In this document: piece by piece, positions 1-11,818 of the stretch
How the letters are laid out: the number at the start of each line of letters is the position of its first letter
Position numbering within the stretch: position 1 is the first letter of the stretch
Source: Emergomyces orientalis
Lineage: Eukaryota > Ascomycota > Eurotiomycetes > Onygenales > Ajellomycetaceae
Assembly (NCBI GenBank): GCA_002110485.1
Contig: MOWL01000007.1
Coordinates: 1-64,000 of the forward strand
Direction of reading: 5' to 3'
DNA: 64,000 nucleotides
Notes under the pieces: model-generated
The model's database searches: none
What the model saw: only the letters and a program-made list of their open reading frames with translations
What the model was told of the DNA's origin: nothing
Translations under genes and position numbers: made by a program

Positions 1-70
1 TAACCCTAACCCTAACCCTAACCCTAACCCTAACCCTAACCCTAACCCTAACCCTAACCCTAACCCTAAC
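1..70. repeat. Telomere, (TAACCC)11 plus TAAC
   Basis: Eleven perfect TAACCC units followed by a partial unit. This is the C-rich strand of a TTAGGG telomere read 5' to 3', so position 1 is the left chromosome end and the window reads inward. The array ends abruptly at ACGCGCC. Confidence 0.98.
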
Positions 71-1537
71 ACGCGCCCCCACTACATATTATAACTCTAA
101 CTATCTTTTTAACTAACTCTAACTATTTTTTTAACTATTTTTTTAACTATCTTTTTAACTATCTTTTTAACTATTTTTTTAATCATTTTTTTTTCTTTAT
201 CTTTTCATCTTCAATTACTTTTTTTAACTATTTTTTTTCTTTATTTTTTCATTTTTAATTAATTTTTTTAACTCTACTGCATACTTGCATTGACGACATA
301 TGATGATGGGGTATGATTCACACTGAATGAATAATTGATGTTTCATGATGATGAGATAAGCGTATTGTTTTGTTGATATATATATATATTCTTAAGAAAT
401 GGGGTACAAACACACTTCATCTAACAATATTAATTTGCTTTGAATATAAGTTTTGTGATACTTCTAAGTAATTGCAGGCAGATGTTTAAGTTAGTATAAT
501 GAAAATTTCTGTCTGATTGTTGTTTTACTGATCTGGAACTGTTTTGATGATGACTGATTACTCAGATAAAATATATATATTTTGATGTGATCTGATATGA
601 TGGTGAGCATATCTTAACAAAAATTGCAGTTTAACTCATTAACTTCAATATCACAACTACACTATTTTCTTATAGTATTACAGTCTGAAAATTTAATATT
701 ATACATTTTATATGTATAATAATTAGCTATTTAATTTTGAAGTCTATCTAAGCAGTGGTTCTAATTTCACCCAACATGTGAAGTTATTTGTGATGAATGT
801 TAATCTGCCCTGCTCTGATTGATTCATTTGATAACTCTAAATGTGATGAACGTTTATCGCACCACCCTCTGTAGATTAGCAGAGGCGCTTCATGCCCACT
901 GATATTATCAATTGCTGCTGTTATTCTGAGGTGAATATTCTCAATTTAACACAGTAACTCTGACAGTTATGTATAACTTTAACTTCAGTTTGAAAATTAA
1001 CAATCAGTGGTTTTTGACAGCACTTGTGTTCTTCTTTGTATGACAATTTATTTGTCATGTCACAGGCGTGCCATGTCTGGCATCCCCCCGCTCCGCGCTA
1101 GTACCGGGGGGCTATAGCTATATATATGATTTGGGTGCATGTAATAGCGGAGGCTATTACTGTTGTGTGATCTTTTTGATTGAGTGATTAAAGCTCTGCA
1201 CTTGAGAGTTCTAGGCACTACATTATTACTCTTATACTTATGTACATCATAGTTTACAAAGATAGTAAGTTGTAACTCAAAATACATGTTGATATTAGTT
1301 ATAAGCTATGTCTACTGTTTTGCTTTTTTTTTTTTTTTTTTTTTACTTTAATGTAATTCTCTGAATATTTTTTACTGTTTGAGTTGAAATTCTTTTCTCT
1401 ACTTCAACTTTACACAGTTACAATGTGAGATATATATATGACTTTGTTTAGTTAATAAACAATTCTTAATTGCTTTTTTTTTTTTATTATATATATATAT
1501 ATATTTTTGATTTTCAAATGCTATATATCACTCATGT
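71..1537. other. AT-rich subtelomeric DNA without genes
   Basis: Positions about 96-275 hold degenerate TAACTAT(C/T)TTTTT units that look like decayed telomere-like repeats. The rest is AT-rich with poly-T and AT microsatellites (about 1324-1344 and 1484-1503). A GC-rich inverted repeat (CCCCCCG at 1084-1090, CGGGGGG at 1105-1111) stands out. Open frames here have no domain character and I do not call genes. Confidence 0.7.
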
Positions 1538-1855
1538 TGTGATGGGCTACGCCCATGTTAGTAGACCATTCCGCTCGCTGCTAATGGAAGCTCCATGGTT
1601 TTCGCCGACCTAGCGGCCACGCCAATATGCGGCCGCCGCGCCGATACCCGCCGAAAATCACACACCAAAATGCTTGGAAAAAGTCCGACCCCTGGGTCAG
1701 ACTTTTTGAAAATATAATTATTCACTCTGCCAGGCTCATAAAAGAATCTCGCGTGTTCACACTGAAATGCTTTCTTTTCTTTTCCTTAACGTTTTCTACT
1801 TTTTGTTATATAAGACCTATATTAGTGCCGAGCTCTTCGGCGTAGGCCCATTACA
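1538..1855 (+). mobile_element. Solo LTR of chromovirus family B
   Basis: This is the same sequence, in the sense orientation TGTGATGGGC...CCATTACA, as the LTRs of the full element at 16084-21791, which lie in the opposite orientation. It is flanked by the 5-bp direct repeat CATGT (1533-1537 and 1856-1860), so it is a solo LTR left by LTR-LTR recombination. The open frame at 1627-1845 lies inside the LTR and is not a gene. Confidence 0.9.
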
Positions 1856-1933
1856 CATGTGCTGTAATATTTTCTGTGTGAGAACAGCTGCATTTGTTGT
1901 ATATTCATTGAATTTCATGTTTTTTTCTTTCAG

Positions 1934-2325
1934 TTATAGCATATACACATTCTCATTGTCTGCTATATCTTGACTGTTCATCTTATTCAGTAGCCACTTT
2001 ATCAACATTGGTTTCTGGAACATAGCCTAGCATGCTGGCATTACAATGTCTGCAAATTGACATTGCTCTGGTCTTTGCTGATCACATATCTCCTGTGGAT
2101 TGAAGCACTGATAGCAGCTGTGGAACTGTGAGAATCAATCACCTCACTGTCATCCCTTCTTTGTGGCTCTTTGCTTGGCGTCGAAGTAGTTAAAGCGTTT
2201 GAGATTGAGACATGCCTGCAGTGTATAGCATGCATGAGACTCCTGCCCAGATGCTGCTCGTGGCAGATGGTAGCAGATCATGCACACCCCACACCATGCC
2301 TCCAGACATGCTATATACCCCGCCA
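1934..2325 (-). pseudogene. TLH helicase C-terminal part, severed by a LINE
   Basis: This is the separated 3' end of the telomere-linked helicase gene at 4451-8749. After removal of the LINE at 2326-4450 and one copy of the 14-bp target duplication, the frame continues directly from the helicase part. It encodes a Cys-rich tail (LEAWCGVCMICYH near the start, then CYQCFNPQEIC and QCQFADIVMPAC), which resembles the CxxC-rich ends of fungal TLH proteins. Four in-frame stops are present: TGA at 2150-2152, 2144-2146 and 2135-2137, and TAG at 2027-2029. At least three look like mutated Trp codons. The frame ends with TAA at 1934-1936. The link to the family is by recalled pattern; frame continuity is seen directly. 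Confidence 0.75.
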
Positions 2326-4450
2326 TTTTTTTTTTTTTTTTTTTTCTTCCATTAAGGCATATGCAATCAGTGATTATGATGCCCACCTAGTATTACTAGA
2401 ATTTATCATGTAAACTATATCTAAATACATGTAACTTCTTGTCACTTGCCATTACAGTAATTCCAGCCCAGAATAAGAGACACATTCAAAATAAAAAATG
2501 ATACAATTTAATACTAAGACATTTTTTTTAAAAATAAACTCAAAGTTGAAGATAATACAAAGAAAATTAAAAGAATGAACTAACATAGAAAATTTCTCAA
2601 AGAATGTTTATAATAAATTGATTCAAATCATATTTATTATATATCTAGTTGTTGTTTTTTTTCTTGTTGCAATATCTGTTTCTATGATATAATTTATTAA
2701 ATATTTGATATCTGTTTCAGTTTGAAACAGAAATCTCATATTTATTTGATCTATATCATATTTTCTTTTCAAATCATTTCTAATAACAGAGTTTTTTAAG
2801 CAATTTATCAATAAATGTTCTGAATCTTTCAAACAATCACATATATCACAGTTTTGAGGTCTCTCAATTCCAAATTTCTTAAAATAGGAGCCAAAGTATC
2901 CATGACCAAGCTTCAATTGAATTATTGAAGAAAAGATTTTCTTTTTGCATTTAATAGAGCATGCTTTTCACTTTGGTTTTGTTTCAAAAATCAAGTATTT
3001 GATACTTAGTTTTTGTTTTTGAGTTTCTCAATTTAAATTCCAATCTTTTAAGCATTTCTCTTTTACTTTTCTTTTTATAAATGTTCAAGATATTTTCTGT
3101 TTTTTCACTAACTCAATTTCTGTGCTCTTTTTTGCAGCTTTATCAGCTAGTTCATTTCCTTTTATATTCATATGAGCTGGGACCCAGTGCAAATGAATTT
3201 GTATATCCTTTAATTTTCTTATTCTTTTAATCAATTGATATACAGTTTCAATATGTATTTGATTTTCTTGAATCTTGTTTTTTTGAAATCTTTTCAAAGC
3301 TGCTTGACTGTCTGAATAAATCCATATCTCATTGATATCTGAATTTCTTGTCAATTGACTCATTGTCATTTTAAATGCTTGCATTATTGCATATACTTCT
3401 GCATCAAATACTTCCATTTCTTGACCCAGGTTCCATGAATTGGTGAAGTATATATCTTTGTTTCTTGTATATGCTATGCCAGCTCCCAGATTATTTGAAG
3501 TATCATTTTTTGATCCATCAGTATAGATAATCAGAGCATTATTTATAATTTCAAGCTGTTTTAAATGTCTTTCTTGCTCATTTTCTTTAGATAATTCACT
3601 AATATCTATATCAATCAATGAATTCAGAGACTTTTTCCATGGATATAGTTGTTCAAAATCTAATTCTTCCACATTTAAATGAGGAAGTTCGTCTTTGATC
3701 ATTGAATAAACTCTATATAACTGAGTTGAAATCTTTTTTACAGAATTTAGACTGGTTTCATTCCAATCTAAATATTTACTCCAGTTCAAATCAGTGTCTG
3801 TGTTCATGGGAGGAAATGTGGGTGAAACTCTTTTTCTAATTGTATAATTTTGATTTAATTTAATTATTCTCACTGAATAATTTCTGCACAGCTTGTCCAG
3901 CCTTATTTTAGAAGAAGGAATTGAGGCTTCAATTTCCATCACTTTTATAGAGGTGGTTTTAAATGCTCCCAGCATTCTTCTTAAAGCTTTATTTTGCAGA
4001 CTTTCATATTTATTTAGAAAGTTTTTCTGATTTTTCCACCATATTTGTGCTCCATAGTCTGAGATTGAGGAAATGCAGGCAATATAAAGTTGTCTCATTG
4101 CTTGGAAAGATAGTCCTCTTTCTGTATTTGATAATCTTAAAATGTTATTAAGATTACTCTCTGCCTGGGCAAGTTTCTTTTGAATATGATAATTAAACTT
4201 CAGTTTTGAGTCTAGCCGAAATCCTAGCCATCTAACTGATTCTTTTGAATTAATTTGTTCATTTAGCAAGACTATGTGTTCATTTTTCTCATTTGACTTA
4301 GAAAAAAAGTGAATCAATTCAGTTTTATTCATATCAAACTGAATATAATTTTCATTTCCTTTTTGAATGATTTCTCTTGCTGCATTTTCAATTAATAAAC
4401 AGTTTTCTTTTATTGTTTTTGAATGACATAATAATGCAATATCATCAATG
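2326..4450 (-). mobile_element. 5'-truncated LINE (RT C-terminal half, RNase H, zinc-knuckle tail)
   Basis: A non-LTR retrotransposon of the same family as 38530-42356, truncated within the RT domain (starts just before YIDDIALL). Next come the RT thumb region, an RNase H domain (IYTDGSKN, D-E, SDSQAA, GNELAD) and the end domain LKLGHGYF...C-x2-C-x7-H-x4-C (2623-2916). The frame is broken between 2916 and 3085. On the minus strand it ends in poly(A) (T-run 2326-2345). A 14-bp target duplication, TATATACCCCGCCA at 2312-2325 and TATATACTCCGCCA at 4451-4464, flanks it. The insertion cut the TLH reading frame. The tail carries a small hairpin (CTAGT/ACTAG, 2387-2399) at the position of the larger hairpin of the other LINE family members. 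Confidence 0.92.
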
Positions 4451-7400
4451 TATATACTCCGCCATTCCCTGTGCCTGTCTGCGGGTTAGTGTGTGGAGCA
4501 ACTCTCTTCCAGCCCGCAGATCCTTCAGATCATTCACATCATCACTCTCATTCTCATCCTCATCCTCATTCACTTCTACCACACTGATGGTGCTGGCGGC
4601 GGCTGGGCTGTCCGCTGCCCTGGGGAGAGCCTCCATTGCATAGTTGCCATCCCAGCACTGGTCACACATTGGTGTGTCTGGTGTGCAGCCGCTGCCCTCA
4701 CCTTTCTCATCGTCCAGAAACTGAGACAGCACCTGGACTCTGCAGGTGCTTGTCTGGATATATCTCTGCATGGCCGCTTCCACAGCAGCACTGGCTCGCC
4801 ATCGTGGGGGCACAAGGACCAGAGACTGCCCCCCAGCGCCATCTCGTCCCAGCCGTCCGATCTCCTGCGCGAAGTCGATCATGCTGCATGGCACACCCAC
4901 ATGCACCACCCACCGGACCGCAGGGTGATCGATCCCCAGGCCGAACGCAGATGTGGCCACGATGTGGCCTGGGTCTCCGTCCTGCCAGCGCTGCAGCACC
5001 TCCGCCTTCTCTGCCACACTGCCGGACGTGGAGTGGTACACTGGGCATCGGATGGCCTGCGCCATCTCCTCAGCGATGTCCTTCCGCCAGCAGTAGATGA
5101 TGGCTCGTGTGCCCGGCTCCATCGAGGAGATCAGCCCTGAGATCCCGGGGATGACAAAGTCCTGGAGGAACTCCTGCTGCTGCGGGCCGGCCGGGCAGTG
5201 GCTGACGCTGAGGGAGATGTCCCTGCGCGTGGTGCAGCTGCGGACCATGCGTGCACCCTTGAGCAGCATGGTCCGCTCGAACTGCGCCACCAGCGACGGC
5301 GGCAGTGTGCCGGTGAGGAAGACCATGGGGCACTCCAGCTCCCGCAGCAGTGGAAGCAGCCCCATGGCGGATCGGTATGGCAGCGCCGTGATGGCCAGGT
5401 GGCACTCGTCGAACACCACCCGATCGAGCTCGTTGGCGACACACAGCCGATTGAGGAACTCCCGGAACCGTGGTCGCACCGCCTGCTCCACCGCCACGAT
5501 GATGAGCGGGCAGGAGTGCAGTCGATCGGGCATGGACTGCGTCTCCCACACATGGGCCTCGATGCCCGCCTCTGCGCACCGCCGAACCATCTCCGCCTTC
5601 AGCACCACCAGCGGCAGGATCAGCACCGTCGTCCCCGCCCCCGGCAGCTGGCAGGGCACCAGATAGAGCAGGCTTTTTCCCTCACTCGTCCGCAGGATCG
5701 CCAGCACCTGGCCTGCCCCGTCGACGATGTGCTCCATGGCCCGCCGCTGCCCAGCAGATCGGTACTGCGCCTCGGGGCCGTACATGCGCCGCAGCACCTC
5801 TGTGGCCTGGTCCATGCGCCACCGCCGCCGTGTTCGCGCTGGCGCCCTGCGCCTGACCACCTGCCATGCGATGGGGGACTCCTCCTCATCCTCGCTCCTT
5901 GGCCGCTTGCCTGTTGGGGTGGCTGGGAGGGGTCTTCCACTGCTGCCGCCACCGCTGCTCCTGGGGGGTTGTTCCGGGTCCCATTCCCATGGCGTCAGGG
6001 TCTGGGTCTGGGTCTGGGGGTCTCTGCGGCGCGGGGTGGTGGTGGTGGGAGAGGAGATGGAGGATAATGCCACTGCCGCTGTCTGAGCCTGGAAGTTGAG
6101 GGGGTCACGCACCAGCTGATGCCAGAGCTGGCTGACCTGTCGGTACTCCTGCAGCCCGGCATCGGTGAGCCCTGCACGGAAGTTCACCGTGCCGCCGTAC
6201 ACGCGGTTGCCCGTGTGGGGGGTGTGGCTGGCCTGCCAGTGCACCGCCTCGGTGAGGCTGCCGACGATCGGGTCTTCCCCCCCCTCCTCCTCCTCGTCGA
6301 TGAGCATCCTGGCCTCTGCCGCCCCGAGCTTCCGTCGCGCGATCCCCACCGTGATCTGTCGCCAGGCCTGGATGTGGATGTGCTTGCCCAGCGTCTGTTT
6401 CCCCGCGTTGACCACCACCCGCGTCATGGCGTCTTCCTTCCACGGGGCCTCCCCCGCCGAGAAGAGGTACTCCGACACCGCCGACAGCACCTGAGCCTGC
6501 GCGTGGAGGAACTCGCGGAAGAGCTGGACGATGGTGAGATACTGCACCACCAGCTGAGCCACCTCGGGCAGCAGGAACCGGACGGGCCAGCGGGAGGCGT
6601 TGCTGCGGTGCCGGTTCTTGTGGTAGCTGAGGATGAAGAGCATCTGGCCGTCATGCAGAAAGAGATCCCGTGTGGCCAGCGTCGAGTTCCTCCACCGCAG
6701 CGCGATGAACTCGGTCCGTCGTCCCTGCTGGCCGGACCCCAGGAAGATCGGCACCAGGATGGCACGGAGGAACCGCTGCACGCTGTTCTCGTACTGCTGT
6801 GCGGCGTCGGCCGAGACCACCCACCCACCCTCCACCGCGGTGTTCCTCTGGAAGAAGGTGTGCAGGAGCGCGGGCGTCCGACCCACGCGGCTGATCAGCC
6901 ACGGCCGCAGGGGTTCCAGTTGAGAGCTGTTGCGGGAGTCGGTCAGAAAGGACTGGCCCGCCGAGGTGGCGTCCCAGTTGTCGACCAGCAGGCTCAGATC
7001 CGGCGTGGGGATCTCGTCGGCGGGGGTCGAGCGGCTGCTCAGACACAGCTCCCCGGTGAGGATCTGCCCCGCCTGGGCCAGCCCCTGGAAGACGATGCTG
7101 TGGAGGTCGGAGAGGTGGAAGGTGACCTCGGCCCAGACCAGGGTCTCCCCGTCCGCGTGCCACCGGAGCTGGGCCGGAGGCACCTCGCTGCGGCCGATGC
7201 GGAACCCCAGCAGCCGGTTCTCCAGCAGCTCCACCACCGGGCCGTCGGTGTCGTTGAGCAGCCACCGATCCCGGATCCTGAGGATCCCCGCGCCGAGGTC
7301 CGCGTCCGCATCCCCAGCGGTGTCCGCCAGCACCTGTGCCAGCACCACCATCTGACAGTCGTAGATCAGCTGCGACAGGATGGAGGTGTAGTTCCCGACC

Positions 7401-8749
7401 ATCATCCACTGCCTCTGGCTTGGGCTCCAGAACCGTGCGGCCGCGTACGAGACCAGCACCGAGTCGAACTTGCGCTGGGGGACGTGGTGCTGGATGATGG
7501 CCAGGCTGAACTGCAGCACTAACCGGTCCAGCTGCTCGCGGAGGAGGGTGGCTCTGCCTTGGTCCCCGTGGCCATCCTCCTCCGCATCATCATCCTTCAG
7601 GCTCGCCAGCTCCTCGGCGGTCTCGGTGGCCTCCACCCACGCCTCCAGCTGCTGGGTGCTGGGCTGGAAGAGCGTCTCCCGCAGGTGGCCCTGCTCCACC
7701 ACCCGTTCCCAGTAGCAGATCAGCTGCTTCCACATGTCGATGTATCTCTGCCGGGACTGGCGGTTCTGCAGCTCGCTGATGGGGTGCTGCGAGGTCTCTC
7801 CGCGGGTGAAGGTGTTCAGCAGGCGGGCGTTGCGGCGGCTGAGCTGGCGGGACTCCAGATTTTGATTGTGGACCAGGCTGATCATGGTGCTCTCCAGGAC
7901 CCGACCGACACTCTGACAGATCAGGTGGAGGATGAGTTCCTGCTCTCGCCTGGGTAGCTGCCAGCTCGGTCCCACCTCACTCAGGGTGAGCCCCTGCAGG
8001 TGGATGTAGATCCCCGTCCGCTTCATCCAGGGGGTCAGGTCAGAGATGTGCTGGGTCTGGTCGATCTGTTGACACTGAGGTCGAGTCTGGCACTGCTCAA
8101 ATCAACTGAGAATGTGATCCCATGCATCCTTGAGCATGTGTGAGAAAGAGATGAGGTGATGTTGTTGTTATTAATTGATGATGGCTATGATTTCATTGTT
8201 GGATGGTGATGGTGCGTTGTCAGGGGCGTTGGCGTGTAGATATATATATATATTTTCTGAGTGTGGGGCACCGGCACCCGATGACTGAACCTGATCGGCC
8301 AGGACTACGGCAAAGTACTTCACACTCTGCTTCTGGTTAAACAGTGTCTGGAGATATGCTTCGTGCCAGGGCATTGCACCTTGATCAGACACCTTCCACT
8401 GGTGCTCTCTATTGTAGTGTTGGCGGATCTGATCGGTGTTGACCGACCGATAGCTGCAGCCGGCGGGGTGGCAGAGAAAGCCTCTGATGGTCAGCAGCTC
8501 TACAATCTCAGCGACCCCATTCTCTGGCTGCACCACACCGACACGCGAGGCTGCCACTGACTTCAGTGAATTGAATGATTTGATTCGCCTCTGCTCTAAG
8601 CTCTCTATGTGATGTTTCTCCAGCAGATGCCGTCCCAGGTTCTGGCGGGTGTAGCAGCAGCCGTGTGTGGTGCAGACAATCACACAGTACTGCGGCAGAA
8701 CACAAAGATAAGATGGAATTGAATCAACAACAGATTCTGACTGAGACAT
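4451..8749 (-). pseudogene. Telomere-linked RecQ-type helicase (TLH) with OrsD/DUF3505-like N terminus
   Basis: The start is ATG at 8749-8747. The first ~190 codons carry two C2H2-like fingers (CTTHGC...HLLEKHH; CHPAGC...HYNREH) as in OrsD/DUF3505 proteins. The region around 8048-8026 reads DLTPWMKRTG, a conserved segment of that family, so the ATG at 8026 is not the true start. The helicase occupies about the last 420 codons: Walker A-like TSEGKS (about 5670-5690), DECH (about 5400), TGTLP, GLGIDHP, QEIGRLGRDG, then a RecQ-like zinc cluster (C...CTPDTPMCDQC). The P-loop lacks the usual GGGKS glycines. Three in-frame stops lie between the N-terminal part and the body (TAA 8171-8173, TAA 8168-8170, TGA 8102-8104); an intron spanning them cannot be excluded. 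The body 4451-8026 is GC-rich and stop-free, but the end is cut off by the LINE. With the part at 1934-2311 the locus is 1559 codons in one frame, a normal TLH size. TLH genes are known neighbours of fungal telomeres. Confidence 0.9.
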
Positions 8750-9190
8750 GATTGATTGATTGAATGATTGAACTAATTAACTAACTGACTAAAGAGAATA
8801 CAGTGTTGAAATTGTCAAGAAATAGTAGAGTGTTAAGATGACATTGAAAAGAACTTGCTTAATATTCAGAGACTGAGATTATTTTACATGATCATCACTG
8901 AAGTGTCAAACTCTTTCTGACTTAACTCAGAGACTTCAAGTTAGTACACTTGAGACATCTCTATACTTCTCTGCTACTTTCTTCATTGAAGAGCAAGAAA
9001 TGATTGATGATTGATGAAGTTTTTGATGACAATCAATCTGAACAGAATTGAATGAGTTTTTTGGCTGCTGCCAAAGTTCTCAATCCACCCCCTGAAATCA
9101 GAGCTAAACCCATGTTGATTTGATTACTAACACTCGACATGTTGGCTGACTAAGCACGGGGCCCGGCTGCTGGCCCTCCAACCCCTTCCA

Positions 9191-9260
9191 TTTTGGCGGC
9201 CGCCAAAACATCGAGCATGGCAGTGAATGGGTGTTGTTCTTTTTTGGCGGCCGCCAAAAA
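9191..9260. repeat. Paired GGCGGCCGCC palindromes
   Basis: Two perfect palindromes, TTTTGGCGGCCGCCAAAA at 9191-9208 and TTTTTGGCGGCCGCCAAAAA at 9241-9260, lie 32 bp apart. A related ggcggccgc core recurs at about 11357 and inside the family-B LTRs. Possible roles are protein-binding sites or the ends of a small mobile element. Confidence 0.8.
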
Positions 9261-9599
9261 GTGGATGCAGTGGCTGCAGGAAGGTATCTACACCTGCGGC
9301 CACGGTGATAAGTGTATATATATATATATATATATAGATAGATATATTCGAGTTAGAAAAGAAGCAGTGGTGTGCTAGCATCATAGTGTAATGGTGTAGT
9401 CAGCTCATCAGTTCAGCATAGAGTTTGATTTCCCCTTCCCACAAATGGGCTAATCAATTCAATCTGTTGACCTGGTATAGAGTTCAATTTCCCCTTCCCA
9501 TGAAGGGGCTAATCGATCCGGCACATCTGGCATCGAGAAAAGTGGATGGAGTGGTTACAGAAAGATATCTACATCCGCGGCCTGAAGATGATATATTCT
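9258..9599 (+). repeat. Diverged direct repeats
   Basis: Two repeat sets are present. A ~59-bp unit (core TTTCCCCTTCCCA...GGGCTAATC) occurs twice in tandem at about 9416-9474 and 9475-9533. A ~45-bp unit starting AAAAGTGGATG and ending GCGGCC occurs at about 9256-9302 and 9537-9583 on either side. The layout suggests duplicated ends of an unrecognised element. Confidence 0.6.
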
Positions 9600-9779
9600 G
9601 TAGTTCATTGATGCATTTGTTTGTTTGTTCGATACTTAGATGCTTAGATGCTTGCTAGAAGAAAGAAAAAAAGTGATTGATGGTTTGAATTCTAAGGTTA
9701 ACTCTAGAAACCTCGGCCGGCCGGCCGCTCTTGTAACCCTAAATGACTGCACAATATAGAATAGCACGCAGATTCTTCC

Positions 9780-9923
9780 ATGGATTCTGACAATCACACC
9801 GTCGACCGAGCGTCGCCACGATCGAGTGTGGAGATGACTCGAGCTACCGAGAACAGTGTGACATCTCCAAATACTGAAATCATCGAGGAACGCGGGCTCC
9901 ATGGCGACATCTGGGCAGGGTGA
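9780..9923 (+). other. Possible 5' remnant of a gene (47 codons)
   Basis: An ATG in fair context (TTCCATGG) opens a 47-codon frame rich in Ser, Thr and Glu, like the disordered N termini of many fungal proteins. It stops at TGA 9921-9923 inside a tandem duplication of GGTGACTTTCAGCG. No continuation is recognisable. It may be a truncated or chance frame. Confidence 0.15.
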
Positions 9924-11818
9924 CTTTCAGCGGTGACTTTCAGCGGGCGCCAACCCGGATCGGGCGTAGCGCGGATGGGTTTTTGGTGAGGGGATCGACG
10001 ACTCACGCTGTTTGTCAACGCAGACTAGATTTAGAACACTTGTTTTAAAGCATTCAGTCAATTTTGTATTATTACACTAATTTAGTTTGAGAAAGGTTAT
10101 AGAGTAGCTCAGCAGATATTTCCTTCAGTCAAAGATGTTGAAACAGAAACTTGTGAAACTTCAGCAAAAAATACTGATGTTGTGTGAGCTGTTTTTGATT
10201 TGAAAGATAGGTTTCCAACACAAAGAAAAATATATAAACTGCTGAAAGCACTATGCTGAAATTTGATATTTGTTCTCTTGGCGCAGGGCCTCCTTGGATA
10301 TTTCCAACGAGCATCAGTGACTGCAAGATGTCCGCTTTCCGACCCTGCAATTGATTGAAAGCGTAGCCTGGTCACCTGATGAGAAAATGCTAGCACAATA
10401 CTGAAAAGCTACTGTTGAGTATCACAGTGATTGTAAGAGATCTGAAACTCATACATGTATATATTAGACCTCCCTGCTTTCTGCTAGTATATACACATAC
10501 AACAAGAATGAACACATGAAGAATGCTGACAGATAGAAGCACTGAGCTTTCTAATATAAACTAGCGCTCAGCACCACTTAATTTTTTTGAATGCTCTTAT
10601 CCAGCAACAATGCGTAATCAAAATGGAGGGGAAATCTGAGTTCTTTGATCACCACAGAACCACAGAAATTGGTTCAATGACCTCTACTGTTCACAGAGAG
10701 CAGATGATTTTTGTACAGAAAGAAAAACAATTCATTTCAAGGTGAAAAATCTAAAGGCTTTTTACGTATGCATTTGAATGATCATCATACGCTCTTCTTT
10801 GCCTGCCACCGGCGCGGACGAGAGAGGACCAAGTCTTGTGAGCAAATGGCTGAGCAGATACCCAGGTGATAAGCATATCATACACTTTGTTGTAGTAGAG
10901 AACATGGATTGTTGACGCTTTCAATTGTCAGAGAGAGAGTCAGTCATTATGAGAAGAGTCACGAACTGAAATAGGTCTTCAAGCAGTCCGTCTGGAGTTT
11001 CAAGGACAACAACCAACAAATACCGGGAACATTGAACACCTTTACTATTTACTTCACAAGCAGCGGGCAAGTGCAGGGCATGAAATAGCACTCCCAGATG
11101 AAGATATGATAATTAAAATAGAGAAAAGACAAGATGCATTGACAGGGATATTTGCCACTCAGAAATGCCACCTGTAATGAGTGAGTCATGCGAGATATTG
11201 CCTAGGTGCCAGGCTACACCCTGCGTTGCATGAAACGATTGGTTCGCACAGAACCAAGAGTATTGAGCACCACTCAGATAGTACCTGCTGGGCCAATCGC
11301 CATAACCAAATGTGGACCAGAGATTGAAGTGTGATATCTTAGAGTGTTCAGAATCTGGCGGCCGCTTTTGTGAATAAAGAGGAAAGATTATGGAGGCTGT
11401 AACAAGATGCGTCATCATTCCATTCACCACCCCGGAAATCTCCGGAGAATAATTCCCGCGAAGAACCTATCTACAACTCCATGTAGTCATCATCCCCACT
11501 GTCCATCTCCGCAGCACAGAAGAGCCAGTGTTGCCTGAACAGCAACCAATACGAAGCCATCATTTAGCGCTTTGATGACTGCACGTGATATTCGATATTG
11601 CCTGTGACTCAGAACATGCAAGGAACGTCTTTGATAGAAAGCGAAATGTACCAACATGGGGGGAGTGATAAAAAAGCCATCGAAGTTCTCTTCAAAGTGT
11701 CAGTAAAATACAGACTGTTGTGGATGTTCTGGTATATTTGTTTAATTCATTTCAAGGGTTTGGGTTCCTGCTTTAGCTTCCGCTTAATTCATTATTGAAT
11801 AGCTTCACATTCTTCACG

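Larger units (their letters stand above)
8750..11818. other. Gene-poor region upstream of TLH
   Basis: About 3 kb without a gene I can support. It includes two GC palindromes (9191-9260), short tandem repeats (9258-9599), a GGCCGGCCGGCC block near 9716 and a 47-codon open frame at 9780. Open frames on the minus strand at 10109-10396 and 11113-11430 have no recognisable domain, no clear splice pattern and weak coding character. Confidence 0.5.

Noticed and set aside
4493..7957. Long plus-strand open frames (e.g. 6119-7522)
   Set aside because: They lie antisense to the GC-rich helicase gene, show Pro/Arg/Gly-biased composition and no domain, so they are shadows.
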